Assembly (NCBI RefSeq): GCF_000524195.1
Contig: NW_020170385.1
Location: 1,443,898-1,507,897, forward strand
DNA: 64,000 nt
Direction: 5' to 3'
DNA from: Echinococcus granulosus
Lineage: Eukaryota > Platyhelminthes > Cestoda > Cyclophyllidea > Taeniidae
This document shows, piece after piece, positions 13,851 through 28,043 of this stretch; position 1 is the first letter of the stretch; each line of letters begins with the position of its first letter. Position numbers and translations under genes: made by a program. The notes beneath the pieces were generated by a model. The model made no database searches. It worked only from the letters and a program-made list of their open reading frames with translations, and was not told the DNA's origin.

Positions 13851-16513
13851 TGTTTTTTATTTAGCCACCACATGTCCCTTTATTTGATTGCGCTCCTATC
13901 CCTTCCATTTACATGTGCATTTCTGGCGACGAGAAGGCGGAAAGCCGATGACCTTCAAGGTCGTAAAAACGTGTACCTGCTAACTCTACCATCTGTTCTA
14001 TCTCTGATACTCGCTAAAAGTTTAAATTATGTTCTTCTGTCCATTGTGTGTTGTTTTTGTCTAGGAACAAAAATTTGTTCATACAAAAATAACTGACGCA
14101 TTGTACCTTCCAGTTTATTGTTGAGAATCCTTAAATAGACCAAATCAAGCAGTATAAAGCATCATAAAGCGCGGACGTCAAATACATTAATGCACTGCTT
14201 GTAATATCAGAAAAAAGATAGATACGCCTAATTCACAGCAGACTTATTAATTTAGCATTTGTTTAATTAGCGCTCTTCAGTGTCGGTCGCGTGACAGGTT
14301 AAATCAACTGAAGTTTACACTCGAGGGACTGCAGCAGCGTACGCAATCGCTATTATCAGTGAAAGAGAATACCTAAAATTACAAGAGATAATAGAATAAA
14401 AGCCATTGGGAATGCTCCTTTAAATCACAAACTTATCTTTACTTAGGGACTAATGTATTCAGAGGGTTCTTCATACTAGTACCTATTTCTAACATGGTTA
14501 CCAGATTTCAAATTTGCAACAATTCATTACACCTTTCTATTAGACGCATATCATTGCTGCTGACTGTAAAGCGTCGGATTGCAGACATACTTTGGGTTGA
14601 GCTGAGAATATGACTACTGCTTCTTTTACTTCAAGTCAAATTCGTGTTTTAAAAAGTACTACTAGAATATGGTGTCAATTGCTAAGGGACTAAAAAGCCC
14701 CGTCGCTTATAAATGCTGCTGTTTCCACTCCTTTAAGTTTTTTTTCACGATAAAAATCAGCAAGAAAACTAAACGGCTGTCTATGTTTCCCAAAAATAAA
14801 GTTATTTTTGCCAAATAAACAACAACAACAACACTTTTGAATCTGTCTGAAATAATAGTGTCTGGCAACATTAAAATTAACGTAAGTTTTAGTAGCTCTT
14901 GTGGGTATACCGAATCTACAGTTGTATGCAACTGGTTTTACATAATCTAATTTCCTCAGTAAATGTTTTAAAGAGACAGACAGGAGAGTTAGTACAGCCC
15001 GCATTTAAACGTGCCATCTGGAGTAAATAAGTAAAGCAGGGGAGAGTGGGGGTCACCACTGCTCAAACCGATAAACTGATCTCTGCAATGGTGCAACCGA
15101 GATGGAAAATTCAGTCTGCCGTGATGCCCCAAGTGTCCAAGATTTCTAATGTGTCAGTGGGAATCACACAATGTAGCAGCAAGCATTAGCTGTTGCAACT
15201 GAACGCGGCCTGGTAAATTCAGCAAAGCCTCATTTGAGTATTATTTCAGGTTTGTAGAATACGTGTCGGATGTTTTGATACCACAACATCAAGCATTTCT
15301 TGACATTTATTGTTCAAAACAGCAGGTGGATAAATATGAGTCCCGATTCATTTTTATAATGAACTGTCACAAAGCTTGCAAAAGGACCTGTACTTTGTAT
15401 CCTTGTGTAAATATATTTGGGGCTTTTGTAAATATTGTTCGAGTGTTGCACACAAAATGCATTTTTTTTGTATTAGCGCGTCCTTTTCACTCGTAAATTC
15501 AAGGACACAGAATTTGACTTGCTCCAAACATTGCATATCTATTAGTTAAGTATAAGATGTCCCACTATTTTCCAATGCGCTATGTTCCAGTAGGTATCAT
15601 TTAATTATCACGTCGTTTTTGTGTCCTTAAACCCCCTTAGTAGGTTTCCTTTTACATGGCCCGTTCTTTACTAAGGGGTGGAGGTGAAGAATTAGCTGTA
15701 AATCTTTCAGTGAACAGTTACCAAAATAAATTCGTGATATGATTAAAAGACAAAAGTTTCTGCTAAATGTCAGGGGAAAACATCATCGTATTGATTCTGT
15801 CAACTATACAAGTTATTTTAGATGTAGTGTTATCTAATTTACAGTCCTAGAGTATCTTTCTAAGGAATGAAAAATTCTTATTTGACCACACTAAGGTAAA
15901 ACTGCACTACCGTTGAATAACATTTTAGATAGTAACCATGCAGTTTCCGCTTTACGTATTTACTTTCGCAGACTGAAGTTAATATTTTGCTAAATTATCA
16001 GCTTTTGACTTAAAACAATTATTTCTACCAAAGCCAGCGTCAGTGCATAGGCTGTTTCATAAATATAAAGTCGTAAAAACGGGATCGCTAGTTCTGCCTT
16101 TGCAATGTGATTCGGGTTGATTTGCGACTGCTTATCTAGCAGAATAAAGCAGTTTTAAAGTGCGTTTAGTGCTTTATAAAGCATCTTACTAAAATATTGT
16201 TAACTCAGCAAACTGGGCACAACTCGTTAGAGTTTTCGCGTTTCATTTCAATTCCATATCTTGCTTCAACCCAGTTTTATGCACTAACAATCTTTATCTC
16301 AAAATACAAGAAAGAAAATCCGCTTTTAATGAGTTCAAAGATGTGATTGTTCTTAATAGATAAAGTTTAAAGGAAACTAGAAAATTCGCATTTTGATTGG
16401 ATAGTGAAACGCTATTTTCTTATAGGTTACTGGGAATTCCCTGACTAAACCAATCAAATCAGAATAAAGCTGAATTTAACTTTCCTTTGTGGTGCCACTT
16501 TAGTAGCAGTGGG
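13851..16513. other. Intergenic region between kinase and GPCR genes
   Basis: This holds the kinase 3' UTR and the GPCR upstream region. No conserved exon is visible on either strand. An (AAC)5 run lies at 14818-14832. An AATAAA near 14393 could be a distant poly(A) signal for the kinase. Confidence 0.55.
14818..14832. repeat. (AAC)5 trinucleotide repeat
   Basis: There are five tandem AAC units. Read on the minus strand they produce a spurious valine run in an otherwise meaningless frame. Confidence 0.8.
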
Positions 16514-19500
16514 ATGAATTCAACTCTGCAGGCACCAAAATCGGGTCTTTTTGCCTTAGAAGTAGATAGGCTACTCAGTTCTGAAGCCATCAGAAGCCTT
16601 CAGTCAGGAGGCGATGAAGTACTGATCACCGGTTACCATATTATCCGACACTTTGTCACACCGGCAGTTTGCCTGCTTAGCATGGGGGCACTTATTTTCA
16701 CACTTGTATTCCTACATCGCAAAAAGTTGGTCCGCATAACTGCCTTGATCTACCTAAAGTTGATGGGCTTCATCGATCTGCTAAGCTTGGTGGTGCTATT
16801 CATCTCATCCCTGGATTACTTCATGCCATCAAGTCATGTAAATGCATACTACACCTCTGCATTTGTACGTAGTCTGTATGGATGCCTGTTGGGATTGTTG
16901 CTCATCTCGAACTGGCTAATGACCGCACAGGCAATCGAAAGAACCATTGCCATCATTCGACCGTTTAAGGCAAAGCAGATCCGTGAAAAGCACAGACGCA
17001 TTGTCGTTTCAGTTATTTGTGTAGTGTCAGTGCTGTTGACGATTCCTACACTCGTTTTGGACATCATGGAGCTGACAAGATATCGCCAATGCTGGGGCGA
17101 TGATGAGCCCTGCATGGATGAATATGGATACGCTCACGATTTTAGCAAACGAGTAAGTGCTTATCTAGCAAAACTGTATTAAAAAAATGATTACGACCTG
17201 TTTAGGGCTAAAGACTTAATTACTTTTTCAGTGGTGGCTCAGCAAAACCTTAAAGGTTTAGAAACAAGTTTAATTACTCCAACTCTAATTCATCAATGCA
17301 ACAAAGAAACCTTTGCTGACAAAATGTTTGCAAGTCTTCCGTTAAAAGAAATAGAAGTGTCAAATCCTTTCCGGATTGTTGGGGTTATTTAAGATATAGT
17401 TTCGTGTAAATTTATAAATTCTCATATTATTCCTAAATCATTCCTAATTTATTCTCCACTTAATATAAAAATAGGACAAACAAGTGAAACTAGTCAAGGT
17501 CACTCTAGAATAGCTCACAGAGAAGATTTTGACATGTGATTGCTAGTTTATTATTTTTAAGATCTAAAAAAGCACGTCCTGCAAGGAAAGCACGATTCAC
17601 GCCTACCACTTGTTTTATGCGCTACGTAGACGCTCCCCAACATGAACACTGCCTGCATAACAGCGTTTTGTCTAACTTATTGCCTTTGTGGGTACGGTTA
17701 AATCTGTTTTACCACAGCCTTCCACTTCCATTAGTATTGCTTTTATTATGCATAAGAGCAATTTTCTTCCTTTTTTTATTTTTAAGCATATTTTTTAAAT
17801 TCGTTAAAGGTTTCATTCCAATTGCTCGTTAGGAAGCAGTCAATTAAGCCTTTCATACAAGTAAAACCATATTTTCATGATGTACTTATATGACATCAGG
17901 TAAACGTCACTGTAAGAACGAAGCAACTTCCGTTTCTAAACTTGAATACAACCAAACAACCACCCAGCTCCTTTTACAATTTTGAAAGATGTTATTTTCG
18001 CTAATCCTTTGCCCTTCATTTCGTGACTAATTAATGCGTCACCAACCAGAATAATTGCACAAGTAATTGAGTGTTAGATGTACCCTGACTTACTGTTTAC
18101 CCGAATTGAACACAACATCGTTCACATCATTTTAAGAGAAAAATTAATTTTTCCTTGCTAGATCTTGGCAGCTTTAGGTCTTCAATTGCTTTTGTTACAC
18201 ACCAGTAGAGCGGTAACCTTAGGACCTTTATATTATTACAGATAACTTCTATGAAACGTGTAAATGCTGGCATCAACATATCTGGTCTGTTACAACTAAA
18301 CAAGACCAAAAGTTTGGTTGCAATTGTTCATCTCCCTTTTTGTCAGCTATAACCATATCACCATTCCCATTGTTGCTATGATGTTCGAAATATCTCCTTC
18401 TTGCGGAAGCACAAAAACCATGTGGGAAGTCCAAAGTGGTGTCCAAGTGGAACAAAGGCCTATTTCAAGCATCCTTAGATTAACACTTGGTTGGACACTT
18501 CCACACACGTAGAATGGGTTTCAACTGGCTAGCGAATTTGCAAGATGCCTTTGCATGCATTTTTATTTAAAATAAGTTCGTGCATTTTGTATAAACCTTT
18601 ATTACTTTGGGCTGCGGAAAATCTATAATTTCGGGACATAATTTGGTTATTCTCCCCAAAATAAATGTAATGCGAAGGTAAGTCTTTATGTTCCACGCTA
18701 CTGAAAGCCTCCAATCTCATGAGTTTTCCATTGACCAAATTCTAAAATCGGGTAAAGTAATTTTTGGACATCAAATGCTACAACTATGAGCGTAATTGTC
18801 TCCTTTTATGCCAATGCTGAAGTGTAGTCACTCTCTGTAAATATCCACTGGGACCAAATCACTTCGATATCGATGTTCTTTTGGCTGCAGTTAATCAGAA
18901 CATCGTTGCCTTAATTCGAAACAACGCGTTGGTAGTGCACTCAGTCCATTTTATTTCGAAATGCGCTCTTATTGAGTAAGAATCAGTGATACGATTAATG
19001 GACCTTGGTGAATTATCTCTCCATTCGCTAAGTAAAGTTTATTAGAATAACTTGCAGTGAAAAATATGCCATTCTAATCGTGTTTGCCTTCACGCCATTG
19101 CGCATCAAATATTTTTAGAAGCTAGTGTAAAAACTCATAATGGAACCGAATTTTTACCGTTAAAATTCTCCTAAAGAATGATATTTTATCATATTAAGAA
19201 GCCGGTAATGGTAAATCAGGTAGTTTCGGATATTTAAATGATTTAACAACGGAAATTTGATAATAAATCGGCTTCCGCGCTAAATTATTAGGAGACAATA
19301 AATAAACATAGTCCATCGCCATTTACTTTTATGGGAAAGAGCAAACATGCTACGAGAAAGCACATTATTTGGCCTGCATCTATAATATAGGGTAGTGAAG
19401 AAACCTCAAAAGTTCAACCTTTTTGCCAAACTCCCCGTAATGTTCAAATTCTTTTGGACATTACACACGGGCGCCTATTTGCACATAAATATATTTTCCA

Positions 19501-22500
19501 GAACATCACTCCTAATTATCTGGCGATCATGTTAGTGTTATGCTATTTTCTCTGCTTTCCCAACAATCAGTTAAGATAAAATAACATTGCTTAACTTTTC
19601 ATGCATCCACATTTCTCTCACAGCAAGTGTTAATCCCTAGATTTTGAGAGACTAGATCTTAGAAGACTAACACCCATGTTTTAACGTTTATCTGTTTTGT
19701 TGTTCATATTTGCTATCGTTAATTCAATAGATATGCAATAAGATGTTACTATTTTCAATGTTAGAGAAATTTAATTGCAAACTGGATCAAAATTTTATTT
19801 TTGCCAAAGTTGGTCCCAAACATTATTTTTTATACTGCTTCCCATGCAAACTCTGATCGAGTAATATATTAAAATGAACTTACAACCGGGTTTCCATTGC
19901 ATTGTGCAAACTGCAAGCACTCCTTCAAACTTGTTATGAGCGCAAGTGCTGCTCGAAATCGATGCCCGAATGAGCATAGGGTTAACAATTGTCCCAAAGA
20001 ATTTTGTTATCTGAGCTCTTCCTTACTTATCTTGACTACTTTTAACTCATCTGCTCCCTGTGCTGCACATCCATTAGGGGAAGTCCAACTATCCCATTTG
20101 CTTAATCCGCTACTTGCATTCACACATTTCGATTATCTGCTTGAACTGTACAGGTTTGTTTATTTTCCTAATATTTACTCTTTCAAAAAATGAGAATTCT
20201 ATCGCTTTGATTATATTTTGCGCATTTAAAATGCTTAGTTTGAAACTATAATGATTGCTTTTTAACAAATCCCAACGCTTGGGTGCAACAGGTTCAGCGT
20301 TCTTCGCTTCCTCCTTGGCCTTCATTCCCTTAGAACAAGTGGACGAGTTGGACGACGACATGCTTTATTGGGTAGCAATTAGTAAAGGGGTACAGATATT
20401 GCGGATAAAGCGTGTTCGGGATGTGTTTCCTCTTTGTGGGGCGAAGGTATCCGATCCAATACGAGTTTTGCACTTTCCGACCGCCTCTCACTTAAAGGGC
20501 ATATTTAAACAAATACGTATTGCATATGTGCTTTAATTTATCTAGATCTCTCAGAGGTCGAACCTGACTAACAAACCATTTTGTCGTTTACCTACGAAGA
20601 TCAATTTAACTCTCGGAAAGTGAGCGAATGGACAAAAATAACATCTTACTAAATTAAAAAACCGAATATATTGTGCTCACTTGTAATAATAAACTATTCT
20701 TAAAAATTTAACTCATATTGACACAATGTCGGGTAATTACAAAGCTGCAGCAGAACTCTAGGCCAGTTGGCACAAGTTAATCCCTATATGTAATGGCACT
20801 GGGCATGCAGTTTTTGCAATACGTTGCATCAGCTCGCTAATCACTTCTACTTACTGCCCAAGGATGAATGCAAAGGTCGTTTTGCCATTAATGCTGCTCA
20901 GTTTGTGCAGTTGCCGTTGTGCGTACCAGCTAACAGGAAGGGCCAGCGATAACTACCCATAGTTTAAGCTGACCCGTCGGTTGGGGACGTACGAAAGTGT
21001 TCCAGTAAACTAGCTAATCACAGTCGTCGCACTAGAATGATATCAAACCGCAGCAGATAAAAAAACTGAAGCATGTACTATAGATCCTACCTAGCATAAT
21101 TGCAGATGCTGTTATCAAAATTGTTAATTACTCAGTCACCTTATCCGCATTAGTTGTTTCACTGATATACAAATGGTTGATGCTGTATCTGTAACCATAG
21201 TTTTACCCTACGTATTGTTGCTGTGTAGTATTGTTTGTGCGGGCTCTACCATTATACGTTAGGAAATCCTATGCTAATCCCATCGAAGAGAGAGTAATTC
21301 AGGGAGCTTACGATTTTTAAAATGAGAAAAGCATTAGAAGTGACGACTCATCGGAGACGTTGACAGCGCAAGTGACTTAAAAATAATACCTAATGAAAAG
21401 TCATTTTAAGTGTATACGAATAATTTTAATTTTACAGCCAGAGAAACACATTTTACGTACTAGAATTCCTCAGCTATAATTCCAAAAGCTGCAAGGTGGC
21501 AATGTTTCATTCACTTCCTTCTCTCTGACGCATATATAAATGCCACTAATAATTCAAAATTATCTTAATAAATTCTCTTATTGTTTACAGTTATTGGTAC
21601 CAAATGCAATAGGAATCGTATGTAATCATGCATTTTATCATCGTTTCTCGATCCAAAGTACCATGCTTAAAAATTTTCCCTTGGCAAACTGGTTTTACAT
21701 CCATGCGAACTAATATTTGAGATTTTGAAGTCCATGCTCACCGTTATCCGATTACGAGAGTAGGAAAATTTGATTTTCACCTTATGTCCATACTTGTCCC
21801 ACCTTTTTTTGCTTTAAAGCAGCTTGTTTCACCTCCTTCATGTGGTTGGTGAAAAGGTGAACAAGCTGATGATTTTACAAATAATGAAACAGAGCTCGGT
21901 TAATAATGGAGTGATATTAGCAGCGCAATTGCCACCAATTTCATGCTCTCAAAACTGAATTTAACTCTGTTTTTTGGTTCATTATGGGTTAGTTTTGAGA
22001 AAAGGGTTAATTTTCCGTTCACATAGAAGGTGTATTTAATTTGGCAAACGAAATCTATCATGGATTTTGAATGTTTTTTTGGTGGAATAAAATGAATATG
22101 GCACTGCGATATAATTAGCAGCATAATTTGACACTCATTTGTTAGTCTCGTGTGAGACTGTTTCTTCAAACACACGGAGGGATTTAAAATCGGTAAATAA
22201 TGGGCTCTAAGAGCAAAATGAATATTTTTACAAATGGTTAATAGTAAAAAGAGAAATTGTACTAGCAAAAATAGATTTATTTCACCGTTCTTTCTTGTGA
22301 CTTAGCGATAGATCCTAAAGATCTGAAGTTGAGTGCATTAGATTAAGGTCAGAATAAAATTATAAATCGCAAAAATTACATGATCTACAAAGCATTTTAC
22401 AACACATTTATTGACCTTTTTTCAAACGCGAACCCCTAATGTATTTTTGAACTCAATATGCAGTTGTCGACCGGAAATTTGCGTGCCAAACATTCATATA

Positions 22501-24035
22501 TGCTCTCCGCCTTGATACGGTATACCTACATATTCCAGTCTCATGAGTTAGCAAAAACAACTATTGGCTTTCTGTAAATCAGTGAAATATGTAAAATGGA
22601 TGGGAAACTTTGTTTTTGCGAATTTGATTTATCCATGTCTATGCCCTCTGACTGGCTAGATTTCATTTCATGATAATTTCATGGCAAAAATACCAGTTCT
22701 TTTGCCACTTGCATTTTTCCATCCATTTGCTATAAAACAAATTTTACATTGTAGAAAAACGCACCAAAAGAGGAATATTCAAGTTTTTACCATCGACTTT
22801 TGCAAAAGAACCGAAACCAGACGCACTCTTTTAACGGAAATACGGGTTTAAAAATCGCTAATTTCGTGGAAGATAGATGGCCGGAATCGCTGAAGCAGTT
22901 TCAGATTGTACAAGCCTGGTTGGTGCACTTCTTCATCTTCTTCTTTTTGCCATTTGTATTTCTATGCTTGGCGAGTTTTTGCCTCCTCTCGGCTGTCAAA
23001 ATGTCCGGCCGCTTCGTTAGGCAGCACTGTATTCGTGGTGGAGTTGAATTCCACAACACTCTACGCGAGGAAGCCCGTATGACGGCTCTCATCCTCTGTC
23101 TAATCGGAGCCTTCTTCATCTGCCAAAGTCCTTTTGTAGCCTACTCTGCTTGCCACAAAGTGGGGATACTTTCTAAACCAAGCCGTAGTCACAGTCTTCT
23201 TCGGGCCGTAATCACTCTTGCTCTCGCGCTGAAAAGTGATTGTACATTCGTTTTTCATTGTTGGCTAAATCAGCGGTTCGCACTTGCTCTTCGGCGTATG
23301 CTGTGTTCATTCTCTGTAAAAGCAGCTTCTGGCCACTGTTACGGAAGTAAATCCTATTCCCAATATGACTCTCAAAATCGCTACAGCTCTCATCAAGCTC
23401 AAACTCGCTCCCTTATCAAACACCACGTAATTCAGCAAACCAGTCGTACAGAAGAAAGGCATATTAAAATATTGCTGAAAGAAATAGATTATAGGCGAAA
23501 AGCTGTAGTCCATTTAAATCAAAATTTTAATAAGACTGAAGAAAGGATACGCAAGGTGCCACGGCTGCCTTTCTCAAAGCCTATTGAAATGGGCCAAATG
23601 GGTCTTAATAAAGGAGAGGAAGGAAATAGGAAGATTTCATTGGAGGATGCAGTGCAAACTAAGGTAGCTGAGGAGCCGCTTTTTAAAAAGCACTCTACAG
23701 ATGGTACACTGCAAAAAAGCAATAACGACCCTCGGATCATCTTGACGCCCCAGACTCATGGTAGTAAAAGTCCAATGATGAATGTACCGAAGCATTGCGG
23801 CAGAAAGCAGATTCACTTCTTCTCCGAAACTGACTTATACACGTCCTGTACAACGGCAGACTGTTCTTGTGGTTCCTTATATCAAGCTACATCATTCTGC
23901 TCTTCTTTGGACTGCACAGTCGAAACAAGTGCACAATGTAGGTACTCTCTGACTAAGTCTTATTCTCTCCCACCTTTGAATTCTACGAATAGCCCTTTTT
24001 ATCATCCGTTTTCTATCCCATATGATGACATTTAA
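16514..24035 (+). CDS. Rhodopsin-class (class A) orphan G protein-coupled receptor
   Basis: There are two exons, 16514-17152 and 22905-24035. Both splice sites are in phase 0 (donor GTAAGT, acceptor TTTCAG), giving 589 aa. The ATG is chosen because the protein then begins MNST, an N-glycosylation site in a short extracellular N-terminus. Seven hydrophobic helices fit: TM1 about 48-66, TM2 76-98, TM3 122-143, TM4 163-184 (exon 1); TM5 217-247, TM6 272-296, TM7 311-333 (exon 2). The TM3 Cys124 and a Cys in extracellular loop 2 (193 or 200) can form the usual disulphide. ERT (142-144) replaces DRY. FICQSP replaces the TM6 CWxP. The NPxxY position reads DCTFV, so both the Pro and the Tyr are lost. 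The C-terminal tail is very long (about 255 residues) and Ser/Thr/Lys-rich. It is likely a plasma-membrane receptor of a flatworm-expanded group; the ligand is unknown, with peptide a guess. The single intron is 5.75 kb and shows no other exon. Confidence 0.85.
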
Positions 24036-24106
24036 GTACAACGCACACCATTCAACTCCTAGCTACATTCCCCACTCACTCATAAGCAGTCCTATTTTAG
24101 AATCCA

Positions 24107-24112
24107 AATAAA
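24107..24112 (+). terminator. Poly(A) signal AATAAA of the GPCR gene
   Basis: A canonical AATAAA lies 72 bases after the GPCR stop codon, followed by a T-rich stretch. Distance and orientation fit 3'-end processing of this transcript. Confidence 0.6.
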
Positions 24113-27100
24113 CACTTTTTTATTTTGAAAAGTCTTTTTATGAAATCGTTAGCAAAGTCTTCCATCAAAGGATGAAACTAACCGCGTATCAAGATTTTGC
24201 ATCCAAGGCTGGGTAATTGTCTTCGAAGCGAAGAGTCAGAGTTGTAGTTCTCATGTCTAACTGATTTTAATTTCGCATAGAAGAGTAATTTGTTTTGCAA
24301 ATAATAGCCTGATTAAATCCATACTAACAAAGATAGTTTTCTGAATAATTGCAAATGTTTAAATAAGACGTAGTTTTCAACACAGAGGCACTATACTAAT
24401 TCAGTATAAATATACGTAACTCTGCTCCGCAACTACTTTCTTTCCATGCATACAACTCGGGTTACTCTCTGTGGCTGTCGTTTCATATTGTTGAAAATTT
24501 TCATCAAGCCTCAAACCTATCGGCTTTTTAGGGATAATTAAATACTGTGGTTTAAGAGCATTCGGACTAAATCACCTTCTTGAAGCATTGATCGTCTCAA
24601 ATGGGTACAATTCAGTACTGAAGAAGTCTTCTACATTGTTTCACCGGCCTGATAAAAATGCAATTTGGGGAAGCGAATCTGAAGGAACTCACCAATTAAC
24701 ATCGTAATCTAAACAAACTAGGGATGTATGCACTACTTGTGCATATTTAACAAGGTTTTAGAAACAAGAAAAAAAAATTCGGGCTTTAATTTATCATTTT
24801 AATGGCGTCTACAGTAAACCGTAAGGGTGATTGAAAAATTTAGATCAGTACCCTGTAGGCGTGAGCAAGGCAAGCGATTCATTCACAGCAAAAATTTACA
24901 AACCCTGCTGAACTTATGAATTGCAAAAAATTATTTTGCTTGCTAAATGAGCAACGAGTTCATTCTCTTAATGTCACAGTCAATTAGATGGCAGATGTTT
25001 TTATTTATTCTTTCCAACAAAGTAAGTTAGCACGTCTGCCAAGACCTCATAAATATCACAGTAAGTTTAAATAAATGATGAAACACAAATGCTCTTAGGC
25101 GACTAAAAACAACTCCTATTTGAAGTTAGAACTTTCAGTAACAAAGAGAATTGATAGTTATCTTGTAAAACCTAAAAGTGACAAACAAATCATTTTAAAA
25201 TGAAATTATGAGATTTTCTCCAACCACCAACCTTCCCTGCTTTTCACACACATGCATCAGCCAAATTTTAATCTCTCCGGGCTACTTTACTCCATCGAGC
25301 CTGCGATTCCAGCCGCTTTACACTCCTTGCAAAGCTATTGATTGCAGTTGATTTTACGTTTAAGAGAACTCCCATTTCGGCATTTTGGTGCTCCCCAAAC
25401 TAATAATACATTCGTGAGATTTAGATTAAAAATTCCCTTACATATGTTTATGTCGAGTAATCACGATGTCCGACGAAAGACACATCATTGTTTACATCCG
25501 AAATATTTTACGTCATAGATGAGTATTTTGACTCAAATAGACGGCACAGTTAACGTCATTATTAGGTGTGCGACTCACCTCCTATTACTCGATATCGTGT
25601 TCATGTACAATTTGTAAATTTAATTAAACCATCAAGTATGTGAAATTATGAGTCTTAGTAACATGCAAAGATAATGTATGATCTGGCTTTGGGTAGCCCT
25701 GTAACTCATCTGATACCTGCAGAAGTTACCTGGGGACAGTTAGGTATGTTAAATGACTCACTTCGTATCAGACTGGGCTGAATGCTTGGAAACGTTGTTA
25801 GACTTGTTTCGTCACCTCCTTATAAGTTTGGACACCTTAATTTCGATGAATTGCGCAAATACGTTCTTCGCATACCAATTGTATTAAACAAACAAATCAG
25901 AGGAGTGATGTAGGGTTTTTAAATTGGAAGTTTAAATAAGCAAGGCAACGTCAGCAACCTAGTCTTGTGACACCCGGATAAAGTGCTTTTATTGCGAACT
26001 GATCGAGAAGTCTATGTAACGGTGTGCGCCTTTCTACGCAGCTGGAAATTTAGCTTTGGCGGCATGAAGCAGTCACAAAATGTTCGGCTACCTTACTGTG
26101 CATTTGGAATGTGCGTCTGCATAATTCTGCCTAATAATACATCAAACGGAATATGTAATATCATAGAAGCAGTCAATATGGCTTTATAAAACTAAATAAA
26201 AACCATCACCTGATTTGGTGTATCTTTACTATCTGCTAGCTTTTTGATGGTGCCTGAAGATTGATTTCATTCTTTATCCGCTTTGTGGCACTGATGCTTC
26301 ATTTGTATCATATAACTAGTAGGCAAAATGCAGGCTCTCAGTGGTAAATTACAGCAGTTCACATTGCTACGGAATAGTTAATGCGCTTTAATACATATTT
26401 TCGCGTAAAACAATGTGCAGTAGTTTTACATGAAATTAAGCCTGTCCAAAACACATTGAATAGGGTCGGTATTTCTGTTACTGCGGTGAATGACAGAATA
26501 TAAAACCTGACTGTTAAAAAATAAGGCAAATTTGACCGAAGCAGTCCAGCTTCACAGTTTTTGCAGTCAAATCAAGCAATGAGGTTTTGATACATGTTCA
26601 TAAAAGAATATTCTAAGTCTTTGTAATTGCGTTATTGTCTGCTGTCTTTTTAGCTTTACTCCTATTATTTCCGGTGGCTAAATTGAAATATTTTCTCGGT
26701 CTTACGGGTTACAACATACCAAAGTTTTAAATTTAAACTATGTACTCAATGACCTCATTCATTTTCGGTTATACCGTTCTTCTTGTCGCAGAATGTCCCT
26801 AAGGAGTTCACACCCCTCTATGCGTTTTACGGATTGACTTATGTGCCCCTGTAATGGACTGCGAATGGCAAGATAGGAAACTCTCTTTGATAAATCAGCC
26901 GCCTCGTTACCTATCGCGTTTGGGATGTCAGTATTTTGCAAGTATTTTCTGCATAATTTCATCCACAAATTCCAAACTACTCATGGTCATGCTCAAAGGC
27001 AAGCTGTTGTCATGCGAACTAAGTGATAAGAAAGGTCTATGTGGACGTTCCGATATTGAAGATTACTGCCTACTCTACTTTCTTAGACAGAAATCGGAGT

Positions 27101-28043
27101 GACATCCACCCATTCACCATTTCTGCGTGCATTTAGCATGTCCAACGAAAGATTAGAGTACTCTGCTAATAGACCCCGTAAAACAGATTTGATATTCTTG
27201 TATTAAAGGCGCTCAACCACTTTGGTTTCTCTATCCTGAGAGACTAGAGCCGTTGTCGTGCTGAAAAGTAACCCTACTTTAAGCCACGAAACTGTACAAT
27301 GATACGAAAATACTTACTCAAACTCATGAGTCCTGCTGAGTAGCCGGAGAAGGTCACCTATGCCATCCCTAGTCAGGATTAATTGAATAGAGCCTATTTG
27401 TAGCTAGAACTCACCATTATATCACATTTGCCCTACACACACAAATGATTGCAACCGCCACTATTTTGCAACGGCTTTCTTCGGCAGTTTAGCGTTGAAT
27501 GCAACATGCCTAAGGTAAGTTTGGCATTTTGACTTTATTCGTTAGAATTAGGTCAAATTTGTTTGGTTAGTGGATATTAGGTGATACGAATTCATAGGTT
27601 CAAACAGAGACGCTCCCCACCTTAATAAAAGCTTCTATTATCTCGATTTCAGGATCATCTCATTACCAAATTGCCATTATACACGAAAGCACCATGCCTG
27701 CCTTGTCTACTTGATACCCAATTCCACATCTCAAATCTGGCAACATCACTTTCCGACCCCATATCAAATCAGCAAAATGAATGCTAGAATATGTCTGTAA
27801 GGATAACAATACATCTTGATGCAAGCTATGTTGATTGCTTTGTTAATCATACCTTTCTTTCACAAGTACTTTGGAGATAATGAAAACACGTGATTGCCGG
27901 CATGTGACTTGCGCTCCGAATAAATAGCAACAGAGAACACGGGAGAAAACAGACAGGAGAACATTACAATTCCGATGATAATATTAACAAAAGACCATAG
28001 TTAATAAATAAGGCCCTTCACACCACTAAATATTCGTTTCTGC
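24113..28043. other. Intergenic region between GPCR and CLPTM1L 3' ends
   Basis: The GPCR (+) and CLPTM1L (-) genes converge here. Apart from a possible retrotransposon remnant at 26759-26930, I see no coding signal. Open frames are short and unconnected. Confidence 0.55.
26759..26930 (-). pseudogene. Possible non-LTR retrotransposon RNase H remnant
   Basis: The minus-strand frame contains NAIGNEAADLSKR. This resembles the C-terminal RNase H motif (G-N-E-x-A-D-x-L-A-K) found in LINE-type retrotransposons, and a charged tail follows. Upstream reading breaks down within about 100 bases, and no reverse transcriptase is visible. It is therefore at most a decayed 5'-truncated copy. The match is one short motif and may be chance. 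Confidence 0.3.

Noticed and set aside
22901..23740. Three minus-strand frames across the second GPCR exon
   Set aside because: They are antisense shadows of a coding exon with clear transmembrane segments on the plus strand.
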